Shown one piece after another: positions 1 to 8,388 of a stretch of 64,000 nucleotides of DNA. The DNA comes from Longimicrobium sp. (GTDB lineage: Bacteria > Gemmatimonadota > Gemmatimonadetes > Longimicrobiales > Longimicrobiaceae): assembly GCF_035474595.1 (NCBI RefSeq), contig NZ_DATIND010000155.1, forward strand, positions 1 to 64,000, read 5' to 3'. The translations under genes and the position numbers were made by a program. Under the pieces are notes generated by a model that was not told where the DNA came from, searched no databases, and saw only the letters and a list, made by a program, of their open reading frames with translations. Each line of letters opens with the position of its first letter. Position 1 is the first letter of the stretch.

Positions 1-11
1 AGCCCCGGCAG

Positions 12-43
12 GCGGCACCGGAAGCAGGAGCTTCCGGTGCCGC
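12..43 (-). terminator. Hairpin downstream of pilA
   Basis: A perfect 14-bp stem (12-25 with 30-43) encloses a 4-nt AGGA loop, 22 bp past the pilA stop. No T tract follows on the minus strand, so it may work as an mRNA end-stabilising hairpin or a non-canonical terminator. Confidence 0.6.
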
Positions 44-64
44 GCCGCCTTACGGGCCCGTGGA

Positions 65-442
65 TCAGCAGGCGCCGTTGTCGGTGATGGCGCCGGTGTC
101 GCTGATCTGGCGCGTGTTGTAGCCCTTGCCGGTGCAGCCGCCCATCGAGACCGGGAAGGTGACCGAGGTCGGGGCGGTGTACCACTTCAGGCCGGTCGGC
201 GTCTCCCAGCCCACCGCGGTCAGGTCGCTGAAGCCGGTGGCCCAGGTGCCGTTGTTCGCGTAGTAGGTCTGCTGCAGGGTGTACACCTGCTTGAGGATGC
301 CATCGGCTTCCTTCTCCTTCGCGCGGGCCGAGGCCTGCGTGAAGCGGGGGATCGCCAGGGCGGCCAGGATGCCGATGATCACGACCACGATCATCAGCTC
401 GATCAGGGTGAAGCCCTTGGTGTTGCGGACGGTGCGGCGCAT
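65..442 (-). CDS. pilA: Type IV major pilin (PilA-like)
   Basis: The 125-aa product is a class a type IV prepilin, the subunit that assembles into pilus fibres for adhesion, twitching or DNA uptake. The short leader ends at Gly10 of the prepilin peptidase motif GFTLIE (residues 10-15). Mature residue 5 is the conserved Glu (Glu15), followed by a hydrophobic helix to about residue 33. The C-terminal half is a compact headgroup, and Cys103 and Cys125 would form the usual D-region disulfide loop. The start ATG at 442 gives a normal leader length. No other pilus genes are in the window, so this pilin is unlinked from its assembly machinery here. A sigma-54-like promoter lies upstream and a hairpin downstream, so it appears monocistronic. 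A pseudopilin is the alternative, but the C-terminal Cys pair favours a pilin. Confidence 0.9.
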   Translation of the reverse strand: MRRTVRNTKGFTLIELMIVVVIIGILAALAIPRFTQASARAKEKEADGILKQVYTLQQTYYANNGTWATGFSDLTAVGWETPTGLKWYTAPTSVTFPVSMGGCTGKGYNTRQISDTGAITDNGAC

Positions 443-507
443 GGGGATCGCTCCAGAACTGGGGTGTGGGGTTGATCCAGCACGATCGTGCTGTCGGCTT
501 GGGAAAA

Positions 508-523
508 GGCAATGGGTGTGCCC
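508..523 (-). promoter_or_regulatory. Sigma-54-type promoter for pilA
   Basis: On the minus strand GGGCAC-N5-TTGCC matches the -24/-12 consensus (TGGCAC-N5-TTGC) with exact GG-to-GC spacing. The start site would lie near 497, about 55 nt before the pilA ATG. Pilin genes in many Gram-negatives use sigma-54 with PilR. A 12-bp palindrome (480-491, GCACGATCGTGC) sits in the leader. Confidence 0.6.
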
Positions 524-740
524 CGTGCCGCATGACGGCCAAGTGTATGGTAGATAGTGGTTTGGGTTATGTATGGGGACAGATGTTTTTCGGATTCACG
601 GGAGAAGCTGCACGATCTCTTGCAGGCTGCAACGCTTCGGGGTTGCAGCCGGTAGCACTTGCGGGGGAGCGGCGCGGCCCGCCAATATCGGTCCCCCGCG
701 CCGGGTGGCGCGGCCTTCATCTCAGCAAACGGAGCGGGGC

Positions 741-1766
741 GTGTCGGACGCGAGCGGCATCACGGACGTGACCATCATCGGCGGCGGGCCCACGGGGCTG
801 TTCGCCGCCTTCTACGCGGGGCTGCGCGGCGTAAGCTGCCGCATCGTGGATGCGCTGCCGCAGCTGGGCGGGCAGCTGATGGCCCTGTATCCCGAGAAGT
901 ACGTCTTCGACGTGGGCGGGCTGCCGCGCATCCTGGCCAAGGACCTGGCGAAGAACATGATCGAGCAGGGCACCCAGTTCGGCCCCGAGGTAGTGCTGGG
1001 CGAGGAGGTGCAGCGGCTGGAGCCGGACGGCGACCACATCCGCCTGGTCACGCAGAAGGGCGAGTACCTCACGAAGACGGTGGTGATCACCGCCGGGAAG
1101 GGCGCGCTGAACCCGCGTGTGCTGGAGTGCCCGGGGTGGAACGAGCACGCGGGCGACGGCGGCGGCGTGCACACCCACGTGCGCCAGCCCGAGGACTTCC
1201 GCGGCAAGCGCGTGCTCCTGGTGGGCGGCGGCGACAGCGCGGTGGACTGGGTGCTGGGCCTGAAGGGCGTGGCCAGCGAGGTCACCCTCATCCACCGCCG
1301 CCCCGAGTTCCGGGCCCACAAAGCCAGCGTGGAGCAGATGTGGAAGGCCGCCGAGGCGGGCGAGGTGGCGGTGAAGACGCCGTACGAGGTGCGCTCCATC
1401 CACGGCCGGGCCGGGTGCGTGGCGAAGGCCACCATCTATAACAACGACACGAACGAGGACGTGGAGATGGAGGTCGACGCCGTGGTCGCCCTTCTGGGCT
1501 TCAAGCCGGACCTGGGCCCCATCGGCAACTGGGGGCTGGAGCTGGAGAAGAACACCATCAAGGTCAGCCAACTGATGGAGACCAATCTCCCCGGCGTGTA
1601 CGCCGCAGGCGACGTGGTGCACTACCCCGGCAAGCTGGAGCTCATCGCCACCGGCTACGGCGAGGCCGCGATCGCCGTGAACAACGCCGTGCATCACATC
1701 AATCCGAAGGCGCGGGTCAATCCCGGCCACTCGACGAATCTCAAGATCTTCAAGCAGGATGATTGA
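741..1766 (+). CDS. Ferredoxin/flavodoxin--NADP(+) reductase, thioredoxin-reductase-like (YumC type)
   Basis: A 341-aa FAD enzyme that moves electrons between NADPH and ferredoxin. The N-terminal FAD-binding motif GGGPTG is at residues 14-19, and a second dinucleotide motif GGGDSAVDW binds NADPH. The C-terminal GD-V-x-x-Y region followed by the ATGYGEA helix is typical of the family. The CxxC redox pair of true thioredoxin reductases is absent, which points to the type-2 ferredoxin-NADP reductase group. I chose the GTG at 741 because GGAGCGGGG sits just upstream and the Rossmann motif then falls at the normal distance; the frame stays open further upstream without recognisable homology. It stands alone, divergent from pilA. 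Confidence 0.88.
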   Translation: MSDASGITDVTIIGGGPTGLFAAFYAGLRGVSCRIVDALPQLGGQLMALYPEKYVFDVGGLPRILAKDLAKNMIEQGTQFGPEVVLGEEVQRLEPDGDHIRLVTQKGEYLTKTVVITAGKGALNPRVLECPGWNEHAGDGGGVHTHVRQPEDFRGKRVLLVGGGDSAVDWVLGLKGVASEVTLIHRRPEFRAHKASVEQMWKAAEAGEVAVKTPYEVRSIHGRAGCVAKATIYNNDTNEDVEMEVDAVVALLGFKPDLGPIGNWGLELEKNTIKVSQLMETNLPGVYAAGDVVHYPGKLELIATGYGEAAIAVNNAVHHINPKARVNPGHSTNLKIFKQDD

Positions 1767-1895
1767 GATCGGGTGAAGGAAGCAGGGAAGGCGCCGCAAG
1801 GCGCCTTTCTCGTTTACAGCCTCGGCGATACTCTTCGCGCACGGGCCCGATTGCCACGATGGCGGCCGGGCGGCGCTTCAAGACGGGCTGGGGGG

Positions 1896-2630
1896 ATGAT
1901 GGATCTCTCGAACAAGGTCGCGCTGGTCACCGGTGGCGCGGTGCGCGTCGGGCGTGCCATCTCCCTCGCGCTGGCGGGGGAGGGGATGCGGGTAGTCGTG
2001 CACTACAACTCCTCGTCTGCCGCCGCGGAGGCGCTCGTCGAGGAGATCCGGCGGGGCGGGGGAGAGGCGGCCAGCATCGGCGCCGACCTGTCGCGCGCGG
2101 ACGAGGTGCGGCGGCTGGCGGACGAAGCCGCGGGGATCTTTGGAGGGATCGATGTGCTGGTAAACAACGCCTCCGTCTTCCCCCCCGAGCGGCTGGAGGA
2201 GACGGACGAGACGCTGTGGGACCACACGATGGCGGTGAACCTGCGCGCGCCTTTCTTCCTCATCCGCCACCTAGCGCCGGTGCTGCGCGAGCGCCGCGGC
2301 GCCGTGGTGAACCTGTGCGACCTGGCGGGGATCCAGACCTGGGCGGCGTACGCGGCGCACGGCATCGCCAAGGCCGGGCTGGTGCACGTGACGAAGGTGG
2401 CCGCGCGCTCGCTCGCTCCGGAGGTGCGCGTGAATGGCATTGCCCCCGGCGCCGTGCTCCCGCCGGAGAGCATGGGCACGGACGAGCTGGACGCCCTGGA
2501 GCGCGGCACCCCCCTCCGCCGCCTCGGCTCGCCGGACGACGTGGTCCGCGCCGTCCTCTATCTCCTGCACGCGGACTACGTCACCGGCGAGATCCTGGTC
2601 GTCGACGGCGGCCGCATGCTCCGCGGCTGA
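1896..2630 (+). CDS. Short-chain dehydrogenase/reductase, pteridine-reductase-like, atypical active site
   Basis: A 244-aa classical-length SDR with the Rossmann fold: TGGAVRVG near the N-terminus binds the nucleotide and NNAS is present. The usual Ser of the triad is replaced in VVNLCDLAG, where an Asp sits as in PTR1-type pteridine reductases. The Tyr of the YxxxK motif appears as His (HGIAK). Lys and the following NGIAPG loop are kept. It could be a pteridine or other reductase with altered catalysis, or a non-catalytic SDR. Tandem ATGs at 1896 and 1899 follow a run of six G; either may start. The downstream intergenic region holds a tandem repeat, so it probably is not co-transcribed with mqnC. 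Confidence 0.8.
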   Translation: MMDLSNKVALVTGGAVRVGRAISLALAGEGMRVVVHYNSSSAAAEALVEEIRRGGGEAASIGADLSRADEVRRLADEAAGIFGGIDVLVNNASVFPPERLEETDETLWDHTMAVNLRAPFFLIRHLAPVLRERRGAVVNLCDLAGIQTWAAYAAHGIAKAGLVHVTKVAARSLAPEVRVNGIAPGAVLPPESMGTDELDALERGTPLRRLGSPDDVVRAVLYLLHADYVTGEILVVDGGRMLRG

Positions 2631-2672
2631 TCCCCACTGCCCTCCCCGCATCTCCACCATCTCCCGATCTTC

Positions 2673-2749
2673 CCCTGTCCCCTGTCCCCTGTCCCCTGTC
2701 CCCTGTCCCCTGTCCCCTGTCCCCTGTCCCCTGTCCCCTGTCCCCTGCC
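2673..2749. repeat. Heptanucleotide tandem repeat (CCCTGTC)10
   Basis: Ten exact copies of CCCTGTC (2673-2742) and one degenerate copy lie between the SDR stop and mqnC. The array ends 2 bp before a TTGACC box. This recalls the heptameric STRR sequences known from cyanobacteria, but that is only an analogy. Confidence 0.95.
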
Positions 2750-2751
2750 GG

Positions 2752-2793
2752 TTGACCCGCCCCGCCCCCGCTCCCATTCTTAAGCGGTAGAAT
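2752..2793 (+). promoter_or_regulatory. Possible mqnC promoter region
   Basis: TTGACC (2752-2757) is followed at 17-18 bp by a poor CATTCT box. A better -10, TAGAAT (2788-2793), lacks a -35. The stretch around TAGAATCGAAAGCA closely matches one at the GntR/MocR promoter near 54126, suggesting a shared -10 context. Weak evidence. Confidence 0.3.
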
Positions 2794-2828
2794 CGAAAGC
2801 ACTTCCGAGGACACACGAGGAGCCGCAC

Positions 2829-3941
2829 GTGCCGGATACATCGGGGGGCGCGAACGCCGCCGCGCTGGGCCGCATCGCCGCGACGGTCGAGGCGGGCGGA
2901 CGCATCACCGCGGACGACGCGGCGGTGCTCTGGCACCACGCGGGCGACGACGAGCTGAAGCGGCTGGCGCAGCTCGTCCGCGCGCGCTACCACCAGCCCG
3001 GCCGCGCCACCTACATGGTGATGCGCATCATCAACTACACCAACGTGTGCGTGGCGCAGTGCGACTACTGCGCCTTCTACGTCCTTCCCAACCAGCCCGG
3101 CGGCTACGTGATGACCCGGGAGGACGTGTTCGCCAAGATCGACGACCTCCTGCGCGTGGGCGGCGACCTGGTGGGCTTCAACGGCGGCTTCAACCCGAAG
3201 CTGCCGCTGCACTTCTACGCCGACCTCTTCGCCGCCGTGCGCGAGCGGTACGGCGAGCGGGTGGAGTTCTACGCGCTGACCATCGCCGAGTTCATGTTCC
3301 TGGCCGACCGCGCGGACCTGTCGTACGCCGACGCGGCGGCGCGGCTGCGCGACGCGGGGGTGCACTGGATCACCGGCGGCGGCAGCGAGATCCTGACCGA
3401 GGACTTCCGCCGGCGCCACGCCAGGTTCAAGTACACGGTGCGCGAGTACTTCCAGGCCCAGCGCGCCATCGTCGACGCCGGGATGCGCACCACGGCTACG
3501 ATGGTGATCGGCTTCGACGAGACGCTGGAGGAGCGGCTGGAGCACCTGCAGCGCACCCGCGACTTCCAGGACGGCTGCCTGGCCGACGGGCTGGGCGGGC
3601 TCTTCTCCTTCCTCTGCTGGACCTACAAGCCGTACGGCACGGACCTGGGGGGTGCGGAGATCACCCCGCGCGAATACTGGCGGCACATGGCGCTCTCGCG
3701 GATCTTCCTGGACAACGTGAAGCACTTTCGCACCTCGGTGCTCACGCAGAACGAGGAGGCGTTCCGCGCGCTGGAGTACGGCGCCGACGACTTCGACCTG
3801 CCCATCGAGGACGAGGTGACGCAGAAGGCCGGCGCCCGCGTGGACCTGGACCTGGACCGCCTCCTGGCCGTTCCCCGCGCGCTGGGCTACACCGTGGAGT
3901 ACCGCCACGCGGAGCGACCGCCCGCGCTGGCGGCCGCCTGA
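2829..3941 (+). CDS. mqnC: Cyclic dehypoxanthinyl futalosine synthase (radical SAM)
   Basis: A 370-aa radical SAM enzyme of the futalosine route to menaquinone. MqnC cyclises dehypoxanthine futalosine. The 4Fe-4S ligands are CVAQCDYC (CxxxCxxC) just after the NYTNVC stretch typical of MqnC/MqnE/CofH. Downstream GGGSEIL, TTATMVIGF and the QD-rich segment match MqnC rather than CofH. Start GTG at 2829 follows ACGAGGAG, a good ribosome site. The SprT-like gene begins 21 bp after its stop, so the two may be co-transcribed. No other mqn genes are present in this window. The gene implies menaquinone-based respiration. Confidence 0.9.
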   Translation: MPDTSGGANAAALGRIAATVEAGGRITADDAAVLWHHAGDDELKRLAQLVRARYHQPGRATYMVMRIINYTNVCVAQCDYCAFYVLPNQPGGYVMTREDVFAKIDDLLRVGGDLVGFNGGFNPKLPLHFYADLFAAVRERYGERVEFYALTIAEFMFLADRADLSYADAAARLRDAGVHWITGGGSEILTEDFRRRHARFKYTVREYFQAQRAIVDAGMRTTATMVIGFDETLEERLEHLQRTRDFQDGCLADGLGGLFSFLCWTYKPYGTDLGGAEITPREYWRHMALSRIFLDNVKHFRTSVLTQNEEAFRALEYGADDFDLPIEDEVTQKAGARVDLDLDRLLAVPRALGYTVEYRHAERPPALAAA

Positions 3942-3962
3942 CCCCGCCGCGGCACCCGCGCA

Positions 3963-4760
3963 GTGAAGCTCAAGGACATCCTCCTGGACCTGTTCGGCTC
4001 CCACCCGGAGCCGGACGGCCCGCCCGCGCGCCCGGAACCCGCTCCGCCCGCGCCGCGCGCCCCCGCGCCTCCGCCGCGCGCTGCCGTCCCTGCGACTGCG
4101 TCCGCGGACCAGCCGGACGCGCGCAACGAGGCCGGCGTGCTGGCCGTGCTGCGCCGCCACGGCGCGCCCCACCAGCGGGTGCGGTTCACCCACAACCGGC
4201 GGGTGATGGTCTCGGTGGGCCGCGACCGCACGGTGATCCGCATGAACATCGCCTTCGCCGCGGCCGACGAGGGGGTCCTGGCAGCCGTGGCCATCCTCTA
4301 CACCCCGGGAACGAAGGGGAAGCGGCGGGCGATGGCGAAGGAGGTGGTGCAGCGCTTCATCAACGACATCCCCGCGAGCCCGGCCCCGCCGCGGCGGCGG
4401 CGGCGGCGCGAGCACCCGGCCGACCGGCCGCACCTGGAGCGGCTGCAGGCCGAGTTCGACGCGACCAACCGTGCCCACTTCGGCGGGCGGCTGCCGAGGG
4501 TGCCCATCCACCTGTCGCGCAACATGCGGCGGCGGAACGGCCACTTCTCCAGCCAGCCGCTGGAGATCGTCATCTCCTGGCGGCTGTGCGTGCACGGCGC
4601 GCCCGGCGAGGCCGAGCAGACCGTCCGCCACGAGATGATCCACCTCTGGCAGTACATCGAGGGGGCGGCGGTGGACCACGGCCCGGCCTTCCGGCGCATG
4701 GCCCACCGGCTGGACGTGCACCCCCGCGCCACCCGCCCGGTGAAGTGGAAACGGGCGTGA
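3963..4760 (+). CDS. SprT-like zinc metalloprotein
   Basis: A 265-aa protein whose last 110 residues form a SprT-like domain with the zinc motif HEMIHLWQ (HExxH), followed by DHGPAFRRMAHRL with the third ligand region. SprT/Spartan-type domains are metallopeptidase folds; bacterial members are poorly characterised. The N-terminal ~50 residues are Pro/Ala-rich and probably disordered. Between them lies a basic segment with a run of Arg. The GTG start at 3963 lies 21 bp after mqnC. Function in this organism is not evident. Confidence 0.8.
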   Translation: MKLKDILLDLFGSHPEPDGPPARPEPAPPAPRAPAPPPRAAVPATASADQPDARNEAGVLAVLRRHGAPHQRVRFTHNRRVMVSVGRDRTVIRMNIAFAAADEGVLAAVAILYTPGTKGKRRAMAKEVVQRFINDIPASPAPPRRRRRREHPADRPHLERLQAEFDATNRAHFGGRLPRVPIHLSRNMRRRNGHFSSQPLEIVISWRLCVHGAPGEAEQTVRHEMIHLWQYIEGAAVDHGPAFRRMAHRLDVHPRATRPVKWKRA

Positions 4761-5394
4761 CGCGGCCGTTAACATCCCGCCGCGCGTGCGTTACGGTGGA
4801 CGCGACGGCGCGCGGGGAGCGGCCCTCCGGGCGCGTGGAGCGGGGTTCGCGCAGGCGGAGGGCGCGAACACTGGAACTTTGCGGTCCGGGCACGTATACT
4901 CCACGCGTGCTACCCCGGAGAGTATCACGGCTCGGAAGTTGCGGACTTGCGGCAGGCTTGCATTTCCGCAGTGCACTCCCCAGCATGTCCTGATTCTCGC
5001 GACTCGTTCGTTATAAGACCGTTAGACGTGAGCGCGCCGGAATGCGCCTCCACCGGGGCCGACCCCGGCGCGAGCGCATTCCGTGGACGAACGCTCGTTC
5101 GGCCGGTTTCCCCTGCGGGGCGGCCGACATCGGCAACTCTGGCGTAAACGCATGTTGCCAGACCGGTTAAGGTTACGTTACCTTGGAAAGCTGCCCGCGG
5201 CGGGTCGGTAAGCACGGTACTCCCGAGCGCAGCTTCTAGAACATCTGTTTTTCATCCCGGTGGGGGTCTTCCCTGTCCGGGTGCTCATCACTCCACCACT
5301 TCCGCAGGAGGTTGCCTACCTTGTGCTCAACCCGGCTTTCCGGCGCGACAGCCGCCGGATGGCAGTGGAACTTCGACCGTGCTGAGGAGAGACC
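4761..5394. other. Intergenic region upstream of susC-like gene, with nested hairpin
   Basis: No gene is supported in these 634 bp. The clearest structure is a nested inverted repeat at 5038-5083: a 10-bp outer stem (5038-5047 with 5074-5083) and an inner 6-bp CCGGGG/CCCCGG stem with a CCGA loop. It could be a terminator for the mqnC-sprT unit or part of the susC leader. A possible extended -10 TATACT near 4905 has no clear -35. A good ribosome site GAGGAGAG precedes the ATG at 5395. Confidence 0.5.
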
Positions 5395-8367
5395 ATGAAA
5401 AGGCTCCGGTTGTTGGTGGCCGCCTTCGCGGCGGCAGTAGTCCCCACCATCGCGGCGGCGCAGACCGGAACGATCACCGGCCGCGTCACCAATGCGCAGA
5501 ACGCGCAGCCTGTCGCCACGGCGACGGTGAACGTGGTGGGTACCGCGCTTCGCGCGGTTACGAACGAGAACGGCCAGTACCGCATCACCGGCGTGTCTGC
5601 GGGCACGCACCAGGTCACCGCTTCGCGTCTCGGGTTCTCGACCCGCACCGTGACGGCGAACCTGGCGGCCGGTGGCACCGCCACCGCCGACATCACCCTG
5701 AGCAGCTCGGCCATCCAGCTGGGCGGCCTGGTCGCCACCGCCACCGGTAACGAGCAGCGCACGCGCGAGCTCGGCAACTCGGTGTCGACGGTTCGCGCCG
5801 ACAGCGTGAACATGGCGGCCGTGTCGAACGTCTCGCAGCTCATCCAGGGCCGCGCGGCGGGCGTCGAGGTGCTGCAGAGCTCGGGCACCTCGGGCACGGG
5901 TGCGCGCATCCGTATCCGCGGCAGCAACTCGATCTCCCTGTCCAACGACCCCATCGTCTTCATCGACGGCGTGCGCGTGAACAGCAACACGCAGTCGTCG
6001 CAGCTCGACGTGGCCGGGCAGGACTTCTCGCGGCTGAACGACATCAACCCCGAGGAGATCGAGAACATCGAGGTGCTGAAGGGGCCCGCCGCGTCGGCGC
6101 TCTACGGCACCGCGGCCGCCAACGGCGTGATCCAGATCACCACCAAGCGCGGCCGCGCCGGCAAGACGCGGTGGAACGTGTGGAGCGAGCTGGGCTCGAT
6201 CACCGAGCCCAATCAGTACCCCACCAACTACCGCCAGCTGAACGCCGCCGGCACCGGCCAGTGCCTGGTCTCGTCGACCTGCATTCCGGGCACGCTGCAG
6301 TCGTACAACCCGCTGGAGCAGAACTCGCCGTTCCGTGACGGCAGCCAGCGCACGGTGGGCCTTTCCATCGGCGGCGGCACGCAGGACATCCAGTACTTCG
6401 TGTCCGGCGAGTCGCAGCGCGAGAACGGCATCTACCAGAACAACCGGCTGGACCAGGTGAACCTCCGCGGCAACCTGACCGCGCAGGTCACCCGCAAGCT
6501 GAACGTGTCGCTGCGCACGGGCTACGTGAGCAACCACGCCCAGCTTCCGTACAACGACAACGCGGTCGAGGGCTTCATCGGCGGCGGCATCCTGGGGCAG
6601 GCCTGCAACCCCTGCAGCGCCACCGACGTCCGCGGCGGCTACTTCTCGTACGCCAAGGACCTGCGCTACGCCTTCGACAACTCGCAGCGCGTGGAGCGCT
6701 TCACGGGCAGCCTGAACGCCCGCTTCTCGCCGCTGTCGTGGCTGACCTTCAACGGCGTGGCGGGGATGGACGTGCTGAACCGCACGGACTTCCAGGACCT
6801 GCTGCCGAACATCTTCCAGCCCGCCAACGGCGTGCCGGACTACGTGATCGGCTACCGCTTCGTGCTGCCCGCGCTGGTGCGCAACTTCACCGCCAACGGC
6901 AGCGGGACGGCCACCTTCGACCTGACGCCGAGCCTGGCCTCGACGACCACGGCGGGTGTGTCGTTCTACCGCGACGTGTCGCAGCTGTACAGCGCCGGCG
7001 GGTACAACCTGGGGCCCGGCACCAACTCGCTGGGTTCGATCGCCGAGCGCTTCTCGATCGGCGAGACCACCGGCGACATCAAGACGCTGGGCCTGCTGGC
7101 CTCGCAGCAGTTCGCGTGGCGTGACAAGGTGTACCTGACCGGCTCGGTCCGCGGCGACCGCAACAGCGCGTTCGGCCAGGACCTGGGCTTCATCTACTAC
7201 CCGTCTCTGTCGGCCTCGTGGGTGGTGGCCGAGGAGCCGTGGTTCCCGCAGACCAGCCTGCTCAGCACGCTGCGCCTGCGCGCCGCGTACGGGCAGTCGG
7301 GCCTGGCGCCGGGGCAGCGTACCGCCAAGCCGTTCTTCAACATCATCTCGGGCACCATCCGCGCGGGTGGCGACGAGGCCAGCGTCCCGGGCATCACCAC
7401 CGGCGGCGCGGGCAACGTGGGGCTGAAGCCCGAGCGTTCGCGCGAGATCGAGTTCGGCGCCGACCTGGGCGTGCTGAACGACCGGCTGGGCTTCGAGATC
7501 ACGCACTACGACAAGGTTTCGCGCGACGCGCTGGTCAGCCGCCGCCTGGCGCCCTCGCTGGGCTCGAGCACCACGCAGACCGTGAACCTGGGCCGGGTGT
7601 CGAACAAGGGCTGGGAGGCCCTGGTGAACGCGCACGTCCTCGAGACGCGCCCGCTCCGCTGGGACGCCACCGTCACCTACTCGACCAATCACAACAAGCT
7701 CCTGGAGCTGGGCGAGGGCGTGGACCCGATCATCTTCGGGATCGGCGGCGACTCGCAGCGCCACCAGGAGGGCTACGCCCTGGGCGCCTACTTCGGCGTG
7801 CCGTACACGTTCAATGACGCGAACCACGACAACCGCATCCAGGTTGCCGAGATCACGCTGGGCGACACCGCCGAGTTCCAGGGGACGCCGTTCCCCACGC
7901 GCGAGTCGTCGCTGAACACCACGCTGACCTTCTTCGACGTGCTGCGCGTGTCGGCCCTGCTGGACCACAAGGGCGGGTACAAGCTGTTCAACAGCACCGA
8001 GGAGTTCCGCTGCGGCGTGATCCGGAACTGCCAGGCCATCAACGACCGCACCAGCCCGCTGGACCTGCAGGCGCGCGCCCTGGCCGATGCGGCCTTCGGC
8101 GTGTACACCGGCTACATCGAGGACGCCAGCTTCACCAAGCTGCGCGAGGTGTCGTTCACGCTGATGGCGCCGCGCTCGATGTACTCGCGCTTCGGGCTGG
8201 GCAACCTGAGCCTGACGGTGTCGGGCCGGAACCTGAAGACCTGGACCGACTACACGGGCCTGGATCCGGAGATCAACAGCGGCGGACAGACGAACTTCAA
8301 CACGTTCGACTTCCTGGGCCAGCCGCCGGTCCGCTACTGGACCGCCCGGATCGATCTGGGCTTCTAA
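5395..8367 (+). CDS. SusC/RagA-family TonB-linked outer-membrane protein
   Basis: A 990-aa outer-membrane transporter. A signal peptide (about residues 1-23, ending AAAQ) leads into a carboxypeptidase-regulatory-like beta-sandwich (about 25-105: TGTITGRVTN to ADITL). A TonB plug follows with the SusC hallmarks IRIRGSNSIS, FIDGVRV and VLKGPAASALYGTAAANGVI. The rest is a large beta-barrel ending in an aromatic residue (DLGF), as expected for Bam-dependent insertion. SusC proteins import glycans or peptides delivered by a SusD lipoprotein, and the susD-like gene begins 21 bp downstream. No glycan hydrolase, sensor or sigma/anti-sigma gene is adjacent, so the substrate cannot be inferred. Confidence 0.93.
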   Translation: MKRLRLLVAAFAAAVVPTIAAAQTGTITGRVTNAQNAQPVATATVNVVGTALRAVTNENGQYRITGVSAGTHQVTASRLGFSTRTVTANLAAGGTATADITLSSSAIQLGGLVATATGNEQRTRELGNSVSTVRADSVNMAAVSNVSQLIQGRAAGVEVLQSSGTSGTGARIRIRGSNSISLSNDPIVFIDGVRVNSNTQSSQLDVAGQDFSRLNDINPEEIENIEVLKGPAASALYGTAAANGVIQITTKRGRAGKTRWNVWSELGSITEPNQYPTNYRQLNAAGTGQCLVSSTCIPGTLQSYNPLEQNSPFRDGSQRTVGLSIGGGTQDIQYFVSGESQRENGIYQNNRLDQVNLRGNLTAQVTRKLNVSLRTGYVSNHAQLPYNDNAVEGFIGGGILGQACNPCSATDVRGGYFSYAKDLRYAFDNSQRVERFTGSLNARFSPLSWLTFNGVAGMDVLNRTDFQDLLPNIFQPANGVPDYVIGYRFVLPALVRNFTANGSGTATFDLTPSLASTTTAGVSFYRDVSQLYSAGGYNLGPGTNSLGSIAERFSIGETTGDIKTLGLLASQQFAWRDKVYLTGSVRGDRNSAFGQDLGFIYYPSLSASWVVAEEPWFPQTSLLSTLRLRAAYGQSGLAPGQRTAKPFFNIISGTIRAGGDEASVPGITTGGAGNVGLKPERSREIEFGADLGVLNDRLGFEITHYDKVSRDALVSRRLAPSLGSSTTQTVNLGRVSNKGWEALVNAHVLETRPLRWDATVTYSTNHNKLLELGEGVDPIIFGIGGDSQRHQEGYALGAYFGVPYTFNDANHDNRIQVAEITLGDTAEFQGTPFPTRESSLNTTLTFFDVLRVSALLDHKGGYKLFNSTEEFRCGVIRNCQAINDRTSPLDLQARALADAAFGVYTGYIEDASFTKLREVSFTLMAPRSMYSRFGLGNLSLTVSGRNLKTWTDYTGLDPEINSGGQTNFNTFDFLGQPPVRYWTARIDLGF

Positions 8368-8388
8368 TCTCAAAGGAGCAGTCACGAG

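Noticed and set aside
2673-2749. CRISPR array
   Set aside because: Units are 7 bp with no spacers; a simple tandem repeat. The arrays at 31505 and 39083 are rejected for the same reason, and no cas gene is present.
4895-4912. Sigma-70 promoter at TATACT near 4905
   Set aside because: The sequence 17 bp upstream (TGGAAC) is a poor -35 and no gene starts nearby.
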